64,000 bases of DNA from the NCBI RefSeq assembly GCF_004115155.1, contig NZ_RDSM01000001.1:372001-436000 (forward strand), in the 5' to 3' direction. The stretch's first letter is position 1; each line of letters starts with the position of its first letter. This document shows, piece by piece, positions 17,141-25,033 of the stretch. The notes beneath the pieces are model-generated. The model was not told where the DNA came from. It saw only the letters and a program-made list of their open reading frames with translations, and did no database searches. Source of the DNA: Granulicella sibirica. GTDB taxonomy: Bacteria > Acidobacteriota > Terriglobia > Terriglobales > Acidobacteriaceae. Made by a program: the position numbers and the translations under genes.

Positions 17141-19222
17141 CTAAGCGGTACGCGTGACGGCAACCACGCTGATGTCGTCGTTCTGGCCGAATAGCTGGGC
17201 TGCGTCGGCGAGGGCTTTGACTGGAGTGGAGTTTCGCAGGAGTTCAGCAACGCGCTCGAAGCCGAACAACTCTCCTTTCTCGTTCGTCGCTTCGAGGATT
17301 CCGTCGGAGACCATCACCAGCTTGTCGTCGTCGGCGAGGGTGAAGTGCATGACGGAGAACTCCGCTCCGTCGATCATGCCGAGCGGGAGAGCGCCTTCCA
17401 TGTCGAGCGGCATGCCGTTGCGATAAGGCGGGAGATGGCCGGCGTTGGCGAGCGTGCAGCTTCCGTTTGCGGCGATGCTGAGAGCAAGGCAGGTCGCTTG
17501 TGAGGATTCGCGGCCGAGGAGGCGGCGGTTCAGGGCCTGGATCATGGCGAGCGGGTCGGAGTTGAGTTCGGCGGTGCTGCGGATTGCGCCGACCAGCAGG
17601 GCGACGGTCATGCCGGCCTGGAGGCCCTTGCCGGTCACATCCCCGGCAACGATGAGTGTGCTTCCGTCGCCTGAGTGGGGAATGATCTGGAAGAAGTCGC
17701 CGCCGACCTGGCGGGCTGCACGGTATTCGGTCTCGATGAGAAGACCGGGATATACGGTCCGAGACTGGGGAAGGATGACCTGCTGGACCTCGGCGGCCTG
17801 CTTGATGTCGAGAGCCTGCTCGCGCTGCAGACGGAGCGAGAAGAACAGGCGCCGCAGCAGAAGGAAGAAAAGGGCGAGTACCAGCAGAAGGCTCGCCGCC
17901 GTGTCAAGGGTGACCGTCGTCCCGAAAGGAAACCAGATGACCCGAATATGAAGGACCATCAGTTCATTCTGGAAATTTGACACGCCGAGCATAAGGACGG
18001 CGGGCAGGGCGACCCACCCTTCGCGCCCCTGCTGGCGAACACCGAGGACGACGACCAGCACCAGAAGCGCGAGGAAGGCGAGCCGCACCGCGACCGAGAC
18101 CACGTGAAGCTTCACGGCCGCAGTGTGCGGGACGAGGCCGGAGAATATCTCGCCACCCAGCAACTGGCCGACCATGTAGAGCAGCGTCAGCAGCAAGGCT
18201 ACCTTCGGCAACCAAACAGGCCTCTTCAACTGAAACCATACACGCCAGACCATCATCCATAGGCCGAGGCAGAGCGGGACGAAGAGAACGTCTACCAACA
18301 GGTCAGAGGTCACTTCGCTGATCGACTGGCTAAGGTAACTGACGATTTGGACGACCAGGGTACAGGCTGAGATAGCGTAGACCGCCGTGATCCAGTAGTA
18401 GATCTTGTCGGAGCGGTCGAAGATGGAGAGGCTGATGGCCAGCACCACAAGCAGGAAGAAGAAAAGAGTCTCGACGATGCCTACCGCCTGAGAGCGAACC
18501 TGTTCCAGCCAGCGGACCCGATAGATGGTGCCGACCCCGCCTTCCTCTCCCAGCGCAGGGGCAGTATGGAAGCCTCCCGCATCCGGTACATACTTGAGCG
18601 TGGCGGCTTCCATCCAGAAGCGGAAGGCGATTACCTCGGTGCCATCGGCTGTAGCAGCCAGGCCTGAGTGTGGAATAGGGAAGAACGTCGGCTGGGCGAC
18701 GTAAACCGTGGGATGGCTGGTGGAGAAATCACCGAAGCTGCCCAGCAGGGCGCCGTTGGCGAAGACCTGAAAGCCATCGTCCACGTCGCCATCGGGACCA
18801 GCAATTGCAAGCTTACTTCCGGAGGGATTCGCTACTTTCACGCGGATGCGATACCACGCGTAACCGGAGTACCCGGGATGGCCCTGGGCCGTCCATCCCG
18901 GGACGTAGCCGGTGACGCCGCTGAAGGCATCGAAGGAGCCTTCGGGCGGGGTGAGGTCGACGGTCTCCCAGTGGGAGTCGTCGAAGCCGGACTCAGCCCA
19001 GAGTGGCTGGTGCGTCGCGGGGTCGAGCGGCGAGTCGCCGATGTTGAACTTGTACGGGCCGTTGAGCGAGAAGACCGACTGGCCCAGGGTGATGTGGTCT
19101 ATACCGTCGGATGACTGGACACGCTGGAGGGGCGCGGGCGATTGCGCGAGGGAGGTGAGGCAGAGGAAGGACAGAAACAAGGCAGAGAGATGCTTCAGGG
19201 TAGGCCGGGCGAGTGCGTACAA
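17141..19222 (-). CDS. Membrane SpoIIE-type PP2C phosphatase with 7TM sensor region
   Basis: A 693-residue signalling protein. It begins with a signal peptide (about 1-26), followed by a periplasmic region of about 215 residues with a jelly-roll look (GYAWYRIRVKV, DGFQVFANGALLGSFGDFS), then seven hydrophobic segments at about 245-455 in the manner of 7TMR-DISM proteins, then a cytosolic SpoIIE/PP2C phosphatase. In the last part ARQVGGDFFQI, VAGDVTGKGLQAGMTVALL and FGQNDDISVVAV supply the metal-binding Asp residues. Such proteins usually dephosphorylate anti-anti-sigma factors; no such partner is adjacent. The start codon is TTG with GAGGA upstream. Confidence 0.88.
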   Translation of the reverse strand: MYALARPTLKHLSALFLSFLCLTSLAQSPAPLQRVQSSDGIDHITLGQSVFSLNGPYKFNIGDSPLDPATHQPLWAESGFDDSHWETVDLTPPEGSFDAFSGVTGYVPGWTAQGHPGYSGYAWYRIRVKVANPSGSKLAIAGPDGDVDDGFQVFANGALLGSFGDFSTSHPTVYVAQPTFFPIPHSGLAATADGTEVIAFRFWMEAATLKYVPDAGGFHTAPALGEEGGVGTIYRVRWLEQVRSQAVGIVETLFFFLLVVLAISLSIFDRSDKIYYWITAVYAISACTLVVQIVSYLSQSISEVTSDLLVDVLFVPLCLGLWMMVWRVWFQLKRPVWLPKVALLLTLLYMVGQLLGGEIFSGLVPHTAAVKLHVVSVAVRLAFLALLVLVVVLGVRQQGREGWVALPAVLMLGVSNFQNELMVLHIRVIWFPFGTTVTLDTAASLLLVLALFFLLLRRLFFSLRLQREQALDIKQAAEVQQVILPQSRTVYPGLLIETEYRAARQVGGDFFQIIPHSGDGSTLIVAGDVTGKGLQAGMTVALLVGAIRSTAELNSDPLAMIQALNRRLLGRESSQATCLALSIAANGSCTLANAGHLPPYRNGMPLDMEGALPLGMIDGAEFSVMHFTLADDDKLVMVSDGILEATNEKGELFGFERVAELLRNSTPVKALADAAQLFGQNDDISVVAVTRTA

Positions 19223-19330
19223 GGGCTTTGTTCCTCATCCGTACTATAACCAGTCCGGAACGTCGGCAGTTGTTCGAACCTGAGAGGAGATGAAAATGCT
19301 TTGGAGCACTTCCAGGCGTTGATGGTGGCG

Positions 19331-19408
19331 AGGCGTGGGTCGTGGATGCCGGGCGGTCATGGCTCCTACCTTCGCGACGGTGAGGCTGTCGCGAAGTGGG
19401 GCACCCGG
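19331..19408 (+). repeat. GGTGGGGCACC hairpin repeat, copy 1 (long form)
   Basis: A dispersed hairpin element. The arms CTACCTTCGCGAC and GTCGCGAAGTGGGG flank GGTGAGGCT, preceded by a leader GGCGTGG..GGGCGGTC that is also present in copy 3. It lies between the phosphatase gene and the cysteine-rich gene. It is non-coding; small open frames across it are artefacts. Confidence 0.75.
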
Positions 19409-19473
19409 CTTTGAATGGGACCCCTTGAAGCGTCTCTCAAGGAGCATGCAAGCGCGGGAGAATGCGGTAAGCT

Positions 19474-19839
19474 TTGAATGTGAATCGGGGTCGCCACCTT
19501 CGTCGAATGTTTGCGCTGCTGCTGGCATGCCTGTGGATTACGAGCGCCTCCTTCGCCGAACATCTCTCGGCAGAGTTTCCGCTATGTCAGCCGGACCACT
19601 CTCCCTGTTGCCCGCTGCCCGTAAATAATGCGCCTGAGTCGTGTCCGGCGTGCCATGCGCCCATAACGGTCGCGGAGAAGGACGAGAGCAACTCGGAGGG
19701 AGTGCGAATCACACTACGCTCCGAGTGTGTTCCCCACCCTAGACCACTCCTTCTCATCCACATGGGTCGGCGCGAGTTTGAATCAGGTCTGCGCTATCGT
19801 CCGGCCGTTTTTCAGCTTAAGGACGATCTGCGAATCTAG
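19474..19839 (+). CDS. Small secreted cysteine-rich protein, unknown function
   Basis: A 121-residue protein with a signal peptide (MFALLLACLWITSASFA after a basic RGRHLRR) and a cysteine-dense mature N-terminus: CQPDHSPCCPLP followed by CPACHAPI. The spacing suggests metal or disulfide chemistry outside the cytosol. The C-terminus (GLRYRPAVFQLKDDLRI) is non-cysteine. The start is uncertain: TTG 19474, GTG 19480 or ATG 19507 are in frame. An 87-base gap separates it from a second, smaller cysteine-rich secreted peptide on the same strand, and the two probably form one transcript. I do not assign a function; metal binding is inference. Confidence 0.7.
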   Translation: MNVNRGRHLRRMFALLLACLWITSASFAEHLSAEFPLCQPDHSPCCPLPVNNAPESCPACHAPITVAEKDESNSEGVRITLRSECVPHPRPLLLIHMGRREFESGLRYRPAVFQLKDDLRI

Positions 19840-19926
19840 GGAGATCTTTTAACCTGGCTCGCAGTTCACGGCTCGTTCTTATCGAGGGTCGTGTCCTTGA
19901 TTTGCAGAAAAACTAAAGGAGATTTT

Positions 19927-20055
19927 ATGAAGACCAGCTTTCTATCGTTAACATTTGCCGCAGTTATGGTCTTATCCCTACCAGCGTTCGCCTCAACCGT
20001 TAACGCCTGCTGCGGGGACCCAGTCTGTTGTGATGGTGGCAGTTGCTGTCAATAG
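19927..20055 (+). CDS. Tiny secreted CC-rich peptide (42 residues)
   Basis: An overlooked short gene: ATG 19927 to TAG 20055, with a strong AAGGAG five bases upstream. Residues 1-23 form a clean signal peptide (MKTSFLSLTFAAVMVLSLPA then FA). The mature part of under 20 residues holds three Cys-Cys pairs: ACCGDPVCCDGGSCCQ. That density suggests metal chelation or a small disulfide-bonded peptide. A strong hairpin terminator follows at once, so it closes a transcription unit, probably with the upstream cysteine-rich gene. The function is unknown. Confidence 0.8.
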   Translation: MKTSFLSLTFAAVMVLSLPAFASTVNACCGDPVCCDGGSCCQ

Positions 20056-20072
20056 CATTTGCCAGAACAGAG

Positions 20073-20096
20073 AGGCCGCCTGCGGGCGGCCTTTCT
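20073..20096 (+). terminator. Rho-independent terminator behind the CC-rich peptide
   Basis: A perfect 8-bp stem, AGGCCGCC and GGCGGCCT, with a TGCG loop, followed by TTCT. It lies 17 bases after the stop of the 42-residue peptide gene. Confidence 0.8.
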
Positions 20097-20169
20097 CAGA
20101 TGCGTATGGGTCTTATGGTCTTGAATACTATGCACATGAGTCTGGGTAAACGCGCATCAGGGCGGTTAT

Positions 20170-20541
20170 GCGGCCGAGGTGAGGGGGCCGGAGGCGAGGA
20201 TGGTGATGGTGTCGGGCTCGTTTTCGTCGAGGGAGGTGATCTCTTCGCGCCGGATGGTGATGCGGGGGTTGTCCTCGAGGAGGGTGGCGACGCGTTTGGA
20301 GAACTCGACTCGGTCGACGGCGAGGGCGTGGCCTGCGGGGACGGCGGAGGCGTCGGCTTCGCGGAGGAGGACGGAGTTGGCGCGGCGCATCTCGTAGAGG
20401 GTGACGGTGCAGCCTTGGGCGGCGGCCTGGAGTGCGGCTTCGGGGCCTCCTGCGAGGCCTCCGCCGATCAGAGAGACTGGGAGGGTCGCGGGGAGGTCAC
20501 GCCGGGAGAAGAGAGGAACATAGAGATTCTTTTACTTTGGT
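20170..20541 (-). pseudogene. Decayed partial copy of trmFO (5' third plus upstream region)
   Basis: Matches 16615-17130 (trmFO codons for about residues 1-145 and its upstream sequence) at high identity in the same orientation. Relative to the intact gene it lacks 117 bases between two copies of GCGCATCTC (16830 and 16947 in the parent), joining YEM to RRAN, and also lacks about 30 bases that included the start codon. A 3-base insertion adds a Gly in the FAD-binding loop. With no start and no 3' two thirds it cannot make TrmFO. It arose by duplication or recombination with a related allele; no mobile element is visible at its borders. Confidence 0.85.
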
Positions 20542-20591
20542 TCGATGTTGGTTCGGACTTACTGACGAGAAGCCCACGTAGCAGAACTTAT

Positions 20592-20621
20592 GGCAGGTAC
20601 GGGAAAAATCCCGCACCTGCC
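20592..20621. terminator. Hairpin behind the SDR operon
   Basis: GGCAGGTACGGGA pairs with TCCCGCACCTGCC with one mismatch and a 4-A loop. It lies 19 bases after the stop of the SDR gene at 20640, where a terminator is expected, but lacks a T-run. Confidence 0.45.
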
Positions 20622-20639
20622 ATGGTGAGAGCGACCGAT

Positions 20640-21413
20640 CTAGACCAGGCCGGTCATGTTCGGCTGGCCGTTGGAAGCTGTAATGCCGCCATCGACCGGA
20701 AGATTGACGCCGTTCACGAACGCTGCATCTTCGCTGGCGAGAAAGGCGATCACACCAGCCACTTCCTCCGGCTTGGCACCACGTCCGATCGGGAGACGAT
20801 CTTTGAACTTCGCGATGAGCGGTTCGTTGTTTTCGAAATCGGCGGTCATCTCGGTCGAGGTAAGGCTGGGATTGACAGCGTTCACACGCACTCCTTCGGA
20901 ACCGAGCTCCAAGGCGAGCGCACGCGTCAGGTTTGTGACGGCTCCCTTCGCAGCGTTATAAATGCTGCCGCCCCAGTCTCCACCAAGCCCTGAGACCGAA
21001 GAGACGTTCACGATCGAGCCCTTCGTCTTGAGCAGATGCGGCAGGGCTGAGCGGATCGCGAAGTACACTCCGTCCACATCGATGCTCATCACCTTGTGCC
21101 ACTGCTCGGTCGTGCTCTTCAAGATAGGCCCAAACGCGGCAACTCCTGCGTTGTTCACAAGAACGTCGATGCATCCGAACTTCTCGACGGTGTCCTCGAC
21201 TAACTTCGTGACGTATGCCTCGTCAGAGATATCTCCATCGTGAAGCAGTACACGCCTGGCATCGATGCCGTTGGCTGTCTCCGCGAGCTTGTCCTTGCGG
21301 CGTCCATTGAGAACGACCGCTGCTCCCTCGGCGAGAAAGCGCTTTGCTGTTGCAGCTCCGATGCCGGAGCCGGCGCCTGTCACGATCACTACTTTTCCCT
21401 CAAAACGATTCAT
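20640..21413 (-). CDS. Short-chain dehydrogenase/reductase (classical SDR)
   Basis: A 257-residue NAD(P)-dependent oxidoreductase. The cofactor motif TGAGSGIG is near residue 12, NNAG near 88, the catalytic Ser in NVSSVSGLGG and YNAAK near 153-157 are all present. The GRR segment after the second strand suggests NADP(H) preference. AGGAG precedes the ATG by five bases. It is the last gene of a three-gene operon (CMD, SDR, SDR) opposite a TetR gene. The substrate is unknown. Confidence 0.9.
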   Translation of the reverse strand: MNRFEGKVVIVTGAGSGIGAATAKRFLAEGAAVVLNGRRKDKLAETANGIDARRVLLHDGDISDEAYVTKLVEDTVEKFGCIDVLVNNAGVAAFGPILKSTTEQWHKVMSIDVDGVYFAIRSALPHLLKTKGSIVNVSSVSGLGGDWGGSIYNAAKGAVTNLTRALALELGSEGVRVNAVNPSLTSTEMTADFENNEPLIAKFKDRLPIGRGAKPEEVAGVIAFLASEDAAFVNGVNLPVDGGITASNGQPNMTGLV

Positions 21414-21434
21414 GGTGTCTCCTGTTGTTTGCCG

Positions 21435-22166
21435 TTAGCTCATGTACCAGCCGCCATTGGCGTTGATGGTTTGTCCTGTGATGTAGCCGTTCCCCGCAAG
21501 CATCAGCGCGATGGAGGCGACCTCTTCGACCTTGCCGAAGCGGCCGATGGGGATTAGATCGGGCCTGATTCGATTGTTGCTCTTCAACATCTCCGTTTCA
21601 ATCAAGGCGGGAGCAATCGCGTTGACGGTAATGCCTTCCTTCGCAAGAAGGGCTGCATACCCGTGCATCATGCCGATCAGCCCTGCCTTGCTCGCCGCAT
21701 AGTGCGGTCCGATGACGCCGCCAAGCTGCGCCGCGACCGAGGAGAGCATGATGATGCGTCCCCACTGTTGTGCGCGCATCGCGGGCAGTACCGCCTGAGT
21801 CACGTAGAACGCGGAACTGAGGTTGATTCCGATGGCTTCATTCCAGTCCACCGGAGAGATTTGATCCAAAGGCTTACTCGGATTGATCCCGGCGTTGTTG
21901 ACGAGAAGGGATATCGGGCCGAGGGCTGCACTTGCCTTGGCCACGGCAGATGCAGCATCCGTTGCGTTCGACAAGTCCGCGAAGCACGCGTGAGCCTTGC
22001 GTCCAAGAGCATGTACCTCTGCCAGCACCGCGTCAGCATCTTCGCTGTGCTTCCGCCCGACAATAGCCACATCCGCACCAGCGCGAGCAAACTCCAGGGC
22101 AATCTCGCGCCCGATGCCACGCGTGCCGCCAGTGACCAAAGCTACTTTTCCGTGCAGTTCCGCCAT
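21435..22166 (-). CDS. Short-chain dehydrogenase/reductase (FabG-like)
   Basis: A 243-residue SDR with TGGTRGIG near residue 12, NNAG near 89, catalytic Ser in MLSSVAAQ and YAASK near 154-158. It resembles 3-oxoacyl-ACP reductases (FabG) and related alcohol dehydrogenases; the GRK after the second strand fits NADP(H). The ATG at 22166 lies one base after the stop of the upstream CMD gene, so translation is coupled. A longer frame starting at 22373 would run through the CMD gene and is rejected. The role is likely in degradation or detoxification of a small carbonyl compound together with its operon partners. Confidence 0.9.
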   Translation of the reverse strand: MAELHGKVALVTGGTRGIGREIALEFARAGADVAIVGRKHSEDADAVLAEVHALGRKAHACFADLSNATDAASAVAKASAALGPISLLVNNAGINPSKPLDQISPVDWNEAIGINLSSAFYVTQAVLPAMRAQQWGRIIMLSSVAAQLGGVIGPHYAASKAGLIGMMHGYAALLAKEGITVNAIAPALIETEMLKSNNRIRPDLIPIGRFGKVEEVASIALMLAGNGYITGQTINANGGWYMS

Positions 22167-22167
22167 C

Positions 22168-22581
22168 TTAGCTGCCTTTTTCGTCAAGCTTCGCAAACGC
22201 TTCCCGCGCGGCCTGGAGAGCTCCAATGGAAGTCGGAAGCCCAGCCGCGAACGTGATTTGTACAAGTGCTTCGACGATCTCGGCGCGTGTCGCTCCTGCC
22301 CGCAGTGCTGCGCCGATATGCATCTTGGCCGCGTCGTATCCGGTTGCACCCAAGGTTGCACAGGTGGCAACAATGATGAGTTCGCGCGTCTTCAGATCGA
22401 GGCCGGGGCGATGATAGGCATTCCCGAACTCGGCTTCGAGGATCAGACGCCCGAATCCCGGCGCTATATCTTCAAAGCTCTTTTCAAAGTCGATCGACGA
22501 TGTTCCGAGGGAAGAGGTGAAGGTCTTAGAGCCTTGTTCGTAAAGTGCATCCGGTGCGAGTGTTTGCGATTGATCGGCCAT
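22168..22581 (-). CDS. Carboxymuconolactone decarboxylase-family protein
   Basis: A 137-residue helical protein of the CMD/AhpD superfamily. RELIIVATCATLGATGYDAAKMHIGAALRAGATRAEIVEAL is the CMD core (residue numbers about 65-106). The CxxC of AhpD peroxidase partners is absent (only one Cys in the core), so it is closer to decarboxylase-type members than to AhpD. It is the first gene of the operon with two SDRs, and a palindromic operator lies 12 bases upstream of its ATG. Confidence 0.87.
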   Translation of the reverse strand: MADQSQTLAPDALYEQGSKTFTSSLGTSSIDFEKSFEDIAPGFGRLILEAEFGNAYHRPGLDLKTRELIIVATCATLGATGYDAAKMHIGAALRAGATRAEIVEALVQITFAAGLPTSIGALQAAREAFAKLDEKGS

Positions 22582-22592
22582 ATTCCGTTGGA

Positions 22593-22608
22593 TGCACAGT
22601 ACTGTGCA
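22593..22608. promoter_or_regulatory. 16-bp palindrome, probable TetR operator
   Basis: TGCACAGTACTGTGCA is a perfect 16-base palindrome centred between the divergent CMD-SDR operon (ATG 22581) and the TetR gene (ATG 22649). A related half-site AGTGCACA lies at about 22620-22627. Position and symmetry fit a site for the adjacent regulator. Confidence 0.65.
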
Positions 22609-22648
22609 GAAGTAGCATCAAAAGTGCACATCGCTTATGCTGGCCTAG

Positions 22649-23326
22649 ATGGCCCAGTCCCCGGAACGCTCAATCTTCGACTCCCTGGCCGCTCTTGATG
22701 TGATGTCGAAACGCGACACCATCCTTGCCGCGGCTACCCGTGTGTTTATTCAGCACGGCTATGAAGGGACGAGCATGGAGCTTGTGGCTAAGACGGCCTG
22801 CGCGGCGAGACGCACCCTTTATAACCAGTTCCCGGAAGGAAAAGCGCAGCTCTTCTCGGCCGTGGTGGAGCGCATGTGGAAGGCGTTTCCGGTTATGTCG
22901 ATCGCGACGGACGAAGCGATGCTGGCTGATCCGGAGAAGGGTCTTCGTACGATCGGTTATGCCATTGGAAACTTCTGGAAGACACCGCTTTCGGTCTCCT
23001 TCTTACGAATGATCATCGGAGAAGCGTCACGGTTTCCCGAACTGATGCGCAGCTTTTTCGACGCCGGTAAGACACCGGCAGTCGGAGCGATTCGCAACTA
23101 CATCGCAGAGTTGGGAAAGCGCGGGACACTCGATATTGACGACGCGGGCCTGGCGTCGGAGCAATTCATTGGAATGATCGACGAATCGGTGCTCTGGGTT
23201 CGCGTGATGGGTTCGGATTCGGAACTTGCATCCGAGCGCATTGCCGCTGTTGTCGAACAGGCCGTAGCCATCTTTCTTGGGCATTATCGGAAGCCCGCGC
23301 AACGCGTGGCTCGGCGCACGAAGTAA
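22649..23326 (+). CDS. TetR/AcrR-family transcription regulator
   Basis: A 225-residue regulator. The helix-turn-helix lies at about residues 23-66 (ILAAATRVFIQHGYEGTSME, CAARRTLYNQFP), followed by a helical ligand-binding C-terminal domain of the AefR-like kind. It is transcribed away from the CMD-SDR-SDR operon, with a 16-bp palindrome between them, so it probably represses that operon and itself. The N-terminus has about 20 residues before the HTH; an in-frame ATG inside (MSKRDT) is an alternative start. The inducer is unknown. Confidence 0.9.
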   Translation: MAQSPERSIFDSLAALDVMSKRDTILAAATRVFIQHGYEGTSMELVAKTACAARRTLYNQFPEGKAQLFSAVVERMWKAFPVMSIATDEAMLADPEKGLRTIGYAIGNFWKTPLSVSFLRMIIGEASRFPELMRSFFDAGKTPAVGAIRNYIAELGKRGTLDIDDAGLASEQFIGMIDESVLWVRVMGSDSELASERIAAVVEQAVAIFLGHYRKPAQRVARRTK

Positions 23327-23350
23327 AGGTGTCTTTCAGCGGAAAAGCAT

Positions 23351-23398
23351 GCTCCCACCTTAGCGACGGCGAGGCTGTCGCGAAGGTGGGGCACCCGG
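23351..23398 (+). repeat. GGTGGGGCACC hairpin repeat, copy 2 (short form)
   Basis: Arms CCCACCTTAGCGAC and GTCGCGAAGGTGGG around GGCGAGGCT, followed by GCACCCGG. It lies 24 bases after the TetR stop and before the sigma-factor gene. Confidence 0.8.
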
Positions 23399-23484
23399 AC
23401 AGTGGTTCTACTTTTTCGTAATTTCCGGTTCCTGGTTCGTATACCCAGCGTATGTTCGACGGTGATCAGACTTCGAGGGCGTGC

Positions 23485-24039
23485 ATGGAAAGCGATACGG
23501 AAAGAATCGCGCTTGGGTTGCGCCAGAAAGATGTCGCTGTCCTCGAGAAGCTGGTCGAGCAATACCAATACCGACTTGTTCGTTATCTCGTCTCCCTGTT
23601 GGGCAGACGCGATGGAGTTGACGACCTGGTGCAGGATATATGGCTTCGGGTTCTGGAGCGGGGTGAATCCTACAACGGGCTCTCCCGCTTTGAACCATGG
23701 CTTTTCAGAGTGGCGCGCAATCTCGCTCTCGATGCCATGCGTAAGCGGCCGATGTTCAGCCTGGACTCAAATGAGGAGGATGTCGTTCGCTCATCGCCTG
23801 CGTCCAGTGAGCCTTCGCCATACACGCTTGCGGCGCGGACACAAGATGCCGAGCGGCTAGCCCACACGCTCGAGACTCTGGAACCCCTGTTTCGCGAAGC
23901 CCTCATGCTGCGCTTTCAAGAAGATTTATCTCTACAGGAGATCTCTGTGATTGTGGGAGCGCCGGTCTCTACCGTCGCTTCCAGAATTTATCGAGGACTG
24001 GCAATGCTGCGTCCTCAGTTCGAGGGGGAACCAGCATGA
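23485..24039 (+). CDS. ECF-type RNA polymerase sigma factor
   Basis: A 184-residue sigma-70-family protein with region 2 (LVRYLVSLLGRRDGVDDLVQ then DIWLRVL, and FEPWLFRVARNLALDAMRKR) and region 4 (LEPLFREALMLRFQEDLSLQ, VSTVASRIYRGLAMLR). I chose ATG 23485 because GAGGG lies five bases upstream; ATG 23452 would add 11 residues. Its last bases overlap the anti-sigma start (ATGA), so the two are coupled. The target promoters are unknown. Confidence 0.92.
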   Translation: MESDTERIALGLRQKDVAVLEKLVEQYQYRLVRYLVSLLGRRDGVDDLVQDIWLRVLERGESYNGLSRFEPWLFRVARNLALDAMRKRPMFSLDSNEEDVVRSSPASSEPSPYTLAARTQDAERLAHTLETLEPLFREALMLRFQEDLSLQEISVIVGAPVSTVASRIYRGLAMLRPQFEGEPA

Positions 24040-24524
24040 ATTTTAATTTCCACGAAACTTTCCAACAGATGGTCGACGAGAGCCTGGCGGGTACCATCTC
24101 AGCGGAGAAGAAGCAATCTCTCCGCGAGCATCTCTCTACTTGCGTTCCGTGCCAGGAGTATCTCAGCGCCACCAATCGGGTTATCGCGGGCCTGAGCGGT
24201 TTTTCCTTCGAAGTGAATCCGACCCTCAATGCGAAGGTTCTGGCAGCCCTCAGACTACAAGCGGAACAGGTCCGATCGGCAAGGCCACGCCGTCTGCAAT
24301 TCATGCGTCGGCACATCGTGGAATTCAAGGTCTGGGCTGCATTTGCCGTAGCGCTCTTGCTATCCATTGTGGGATCGGCATTTGTCTACGAGGTAGCCAC
24401 GCTGCTGTTGCACTTCGAGACGGTGCAAGTCCGTACTGATGTGCTTATCTTTTGGCTGCTGCCATCCTTTTGCGTGACTTTATGTCTGCTCGTTACGCCA
24501 AGCGATAAGAGAGGTATTGCATGA
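24036..24524 (+). CDS. Zinc-finger anti-sigma factor, membrane-bound
   Basis: A 162-residue protein. The cytosolic N-terminus carries a zinc-binding HxxxCxxC motif (HLSTCVPC, about residues 32-39) like other ZAS-type anti-sigma factors, followed by a linker and two membrane segments (FAVALLLSIVGSAFVYEVA and VLIFWLLPSFCVTLCLLV). It overlaps the sigma gene by four bases at the start and the next gene at the end. It should hold the ECF sigma factor inactive until an envelope or redox signal arrives. Confidence 0.85.
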   Translation: MNFNFHETFQQMVDESLAGTISAEKKQSLREHLSTCVPCQEYLSATNRVIAGLSGFSFEVNPTLNAKVLAALRLQAEQVRSARPRRLQFMRRHIVEFKVWAAFAVALLLSIVGSAFVYEVATLLLHFETVQVRTDVLIFWLLPSFCVTLCLLVTPSDKRGIA

Positions 24525-25033
24525 CACAGCAATCGGCGGTGCTTTTGATAGCGTTCCTGGCCGGGCTCTTCGTTGCGGCTGCCTTGTTAGGAACCGCGAA
24601 ACGACATCTTCTACCAAGGTTTGCGATGGTCATCGCAGCATTGGCTGTCCCGGTTTGGGTAGCCTGTTTTGCTTCCGGCTTTGGCCGTTCCTTCCTTGCT
24701 TTCAAAGGATTTCTCAATTCCATGCCCGAAGCGCTGTGGTTTGGCGTGACGTTTGGTGTCTTCACCGCGTCGTTTTTTCTTGCTCTTGGGTATGTCTATG
24801 GGGACGCCAAAAGGCGTGGGAAGCCTGCATGGGCATGGACGATTGCCGCCTTCCTCATACCCAATCTAATCGGGTTTGTCCTCTATTTCGTCTTCCGAGG
24901 ACCACTGCTTCGGCCTTGCACTTCCTGTGGCAAACCTATTCGAGGGGGAGAAGCATTCTGCTCACACTGTGGATACTCGCAGGGTTCCAGTAGCGGACAC
25001 ATCGCACACGATGGAGGACCGTATGAAGCGTGA
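24521..25033 (+). CDS. Membrane protein with C-terminal zinc ribbon
   Basis: A 170-residue protein with four hydrophobic segments, including one at the N-terminus (VLLIAFLAGLFVAAALLG) and one before the tail (WTIAAFLIPNLIGFVLYFVF). The C-terminal cytosolic tail has CTSCGKPI and CSHCGYSQ, two CxxC knuckles of a zinc ribbon. The ATG overlaps the anti-sigma stop (ATGA), so it belongs to the ECF operon and may sense or transmit the signal. I do not recognise the family beyond the zinc ribbon. Confidence 0.8.
   Translation: MTQQSAVLLIAFLAGLFVAAALLGTAKRHLLPRFAMVIAALAVPVWVACFASGFGRSFLAFKGFLNSMPEALWFGVTFGVFTASFFLALGYVYGDAKRRGKPAWAWTIAAFLIPNLIGFVLYFVFRGPLLRPCTSCGKPIRGGEAFCSHCGYSQGSSSGHIAHDGGPYEA

Noticed and set aside
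19366..19628. Small frames crossing the GGTGGGGCACC hairpin copies (also near 23284-23568 and 25439-25633)
   Set aside because: They translate the repeat itself (for example LRDSLAVAKVGA-type peptides) and differ at each copy; they are repeat artefacts.
22167..22373. Longer N-terminus for the FabG-like SDR (start 22373)
   Set aside because: The added 69 residues overlap the CMD gene and lie before the conserved Rossmann start; ATG 22166 one base after the CMD stop is the natural start.
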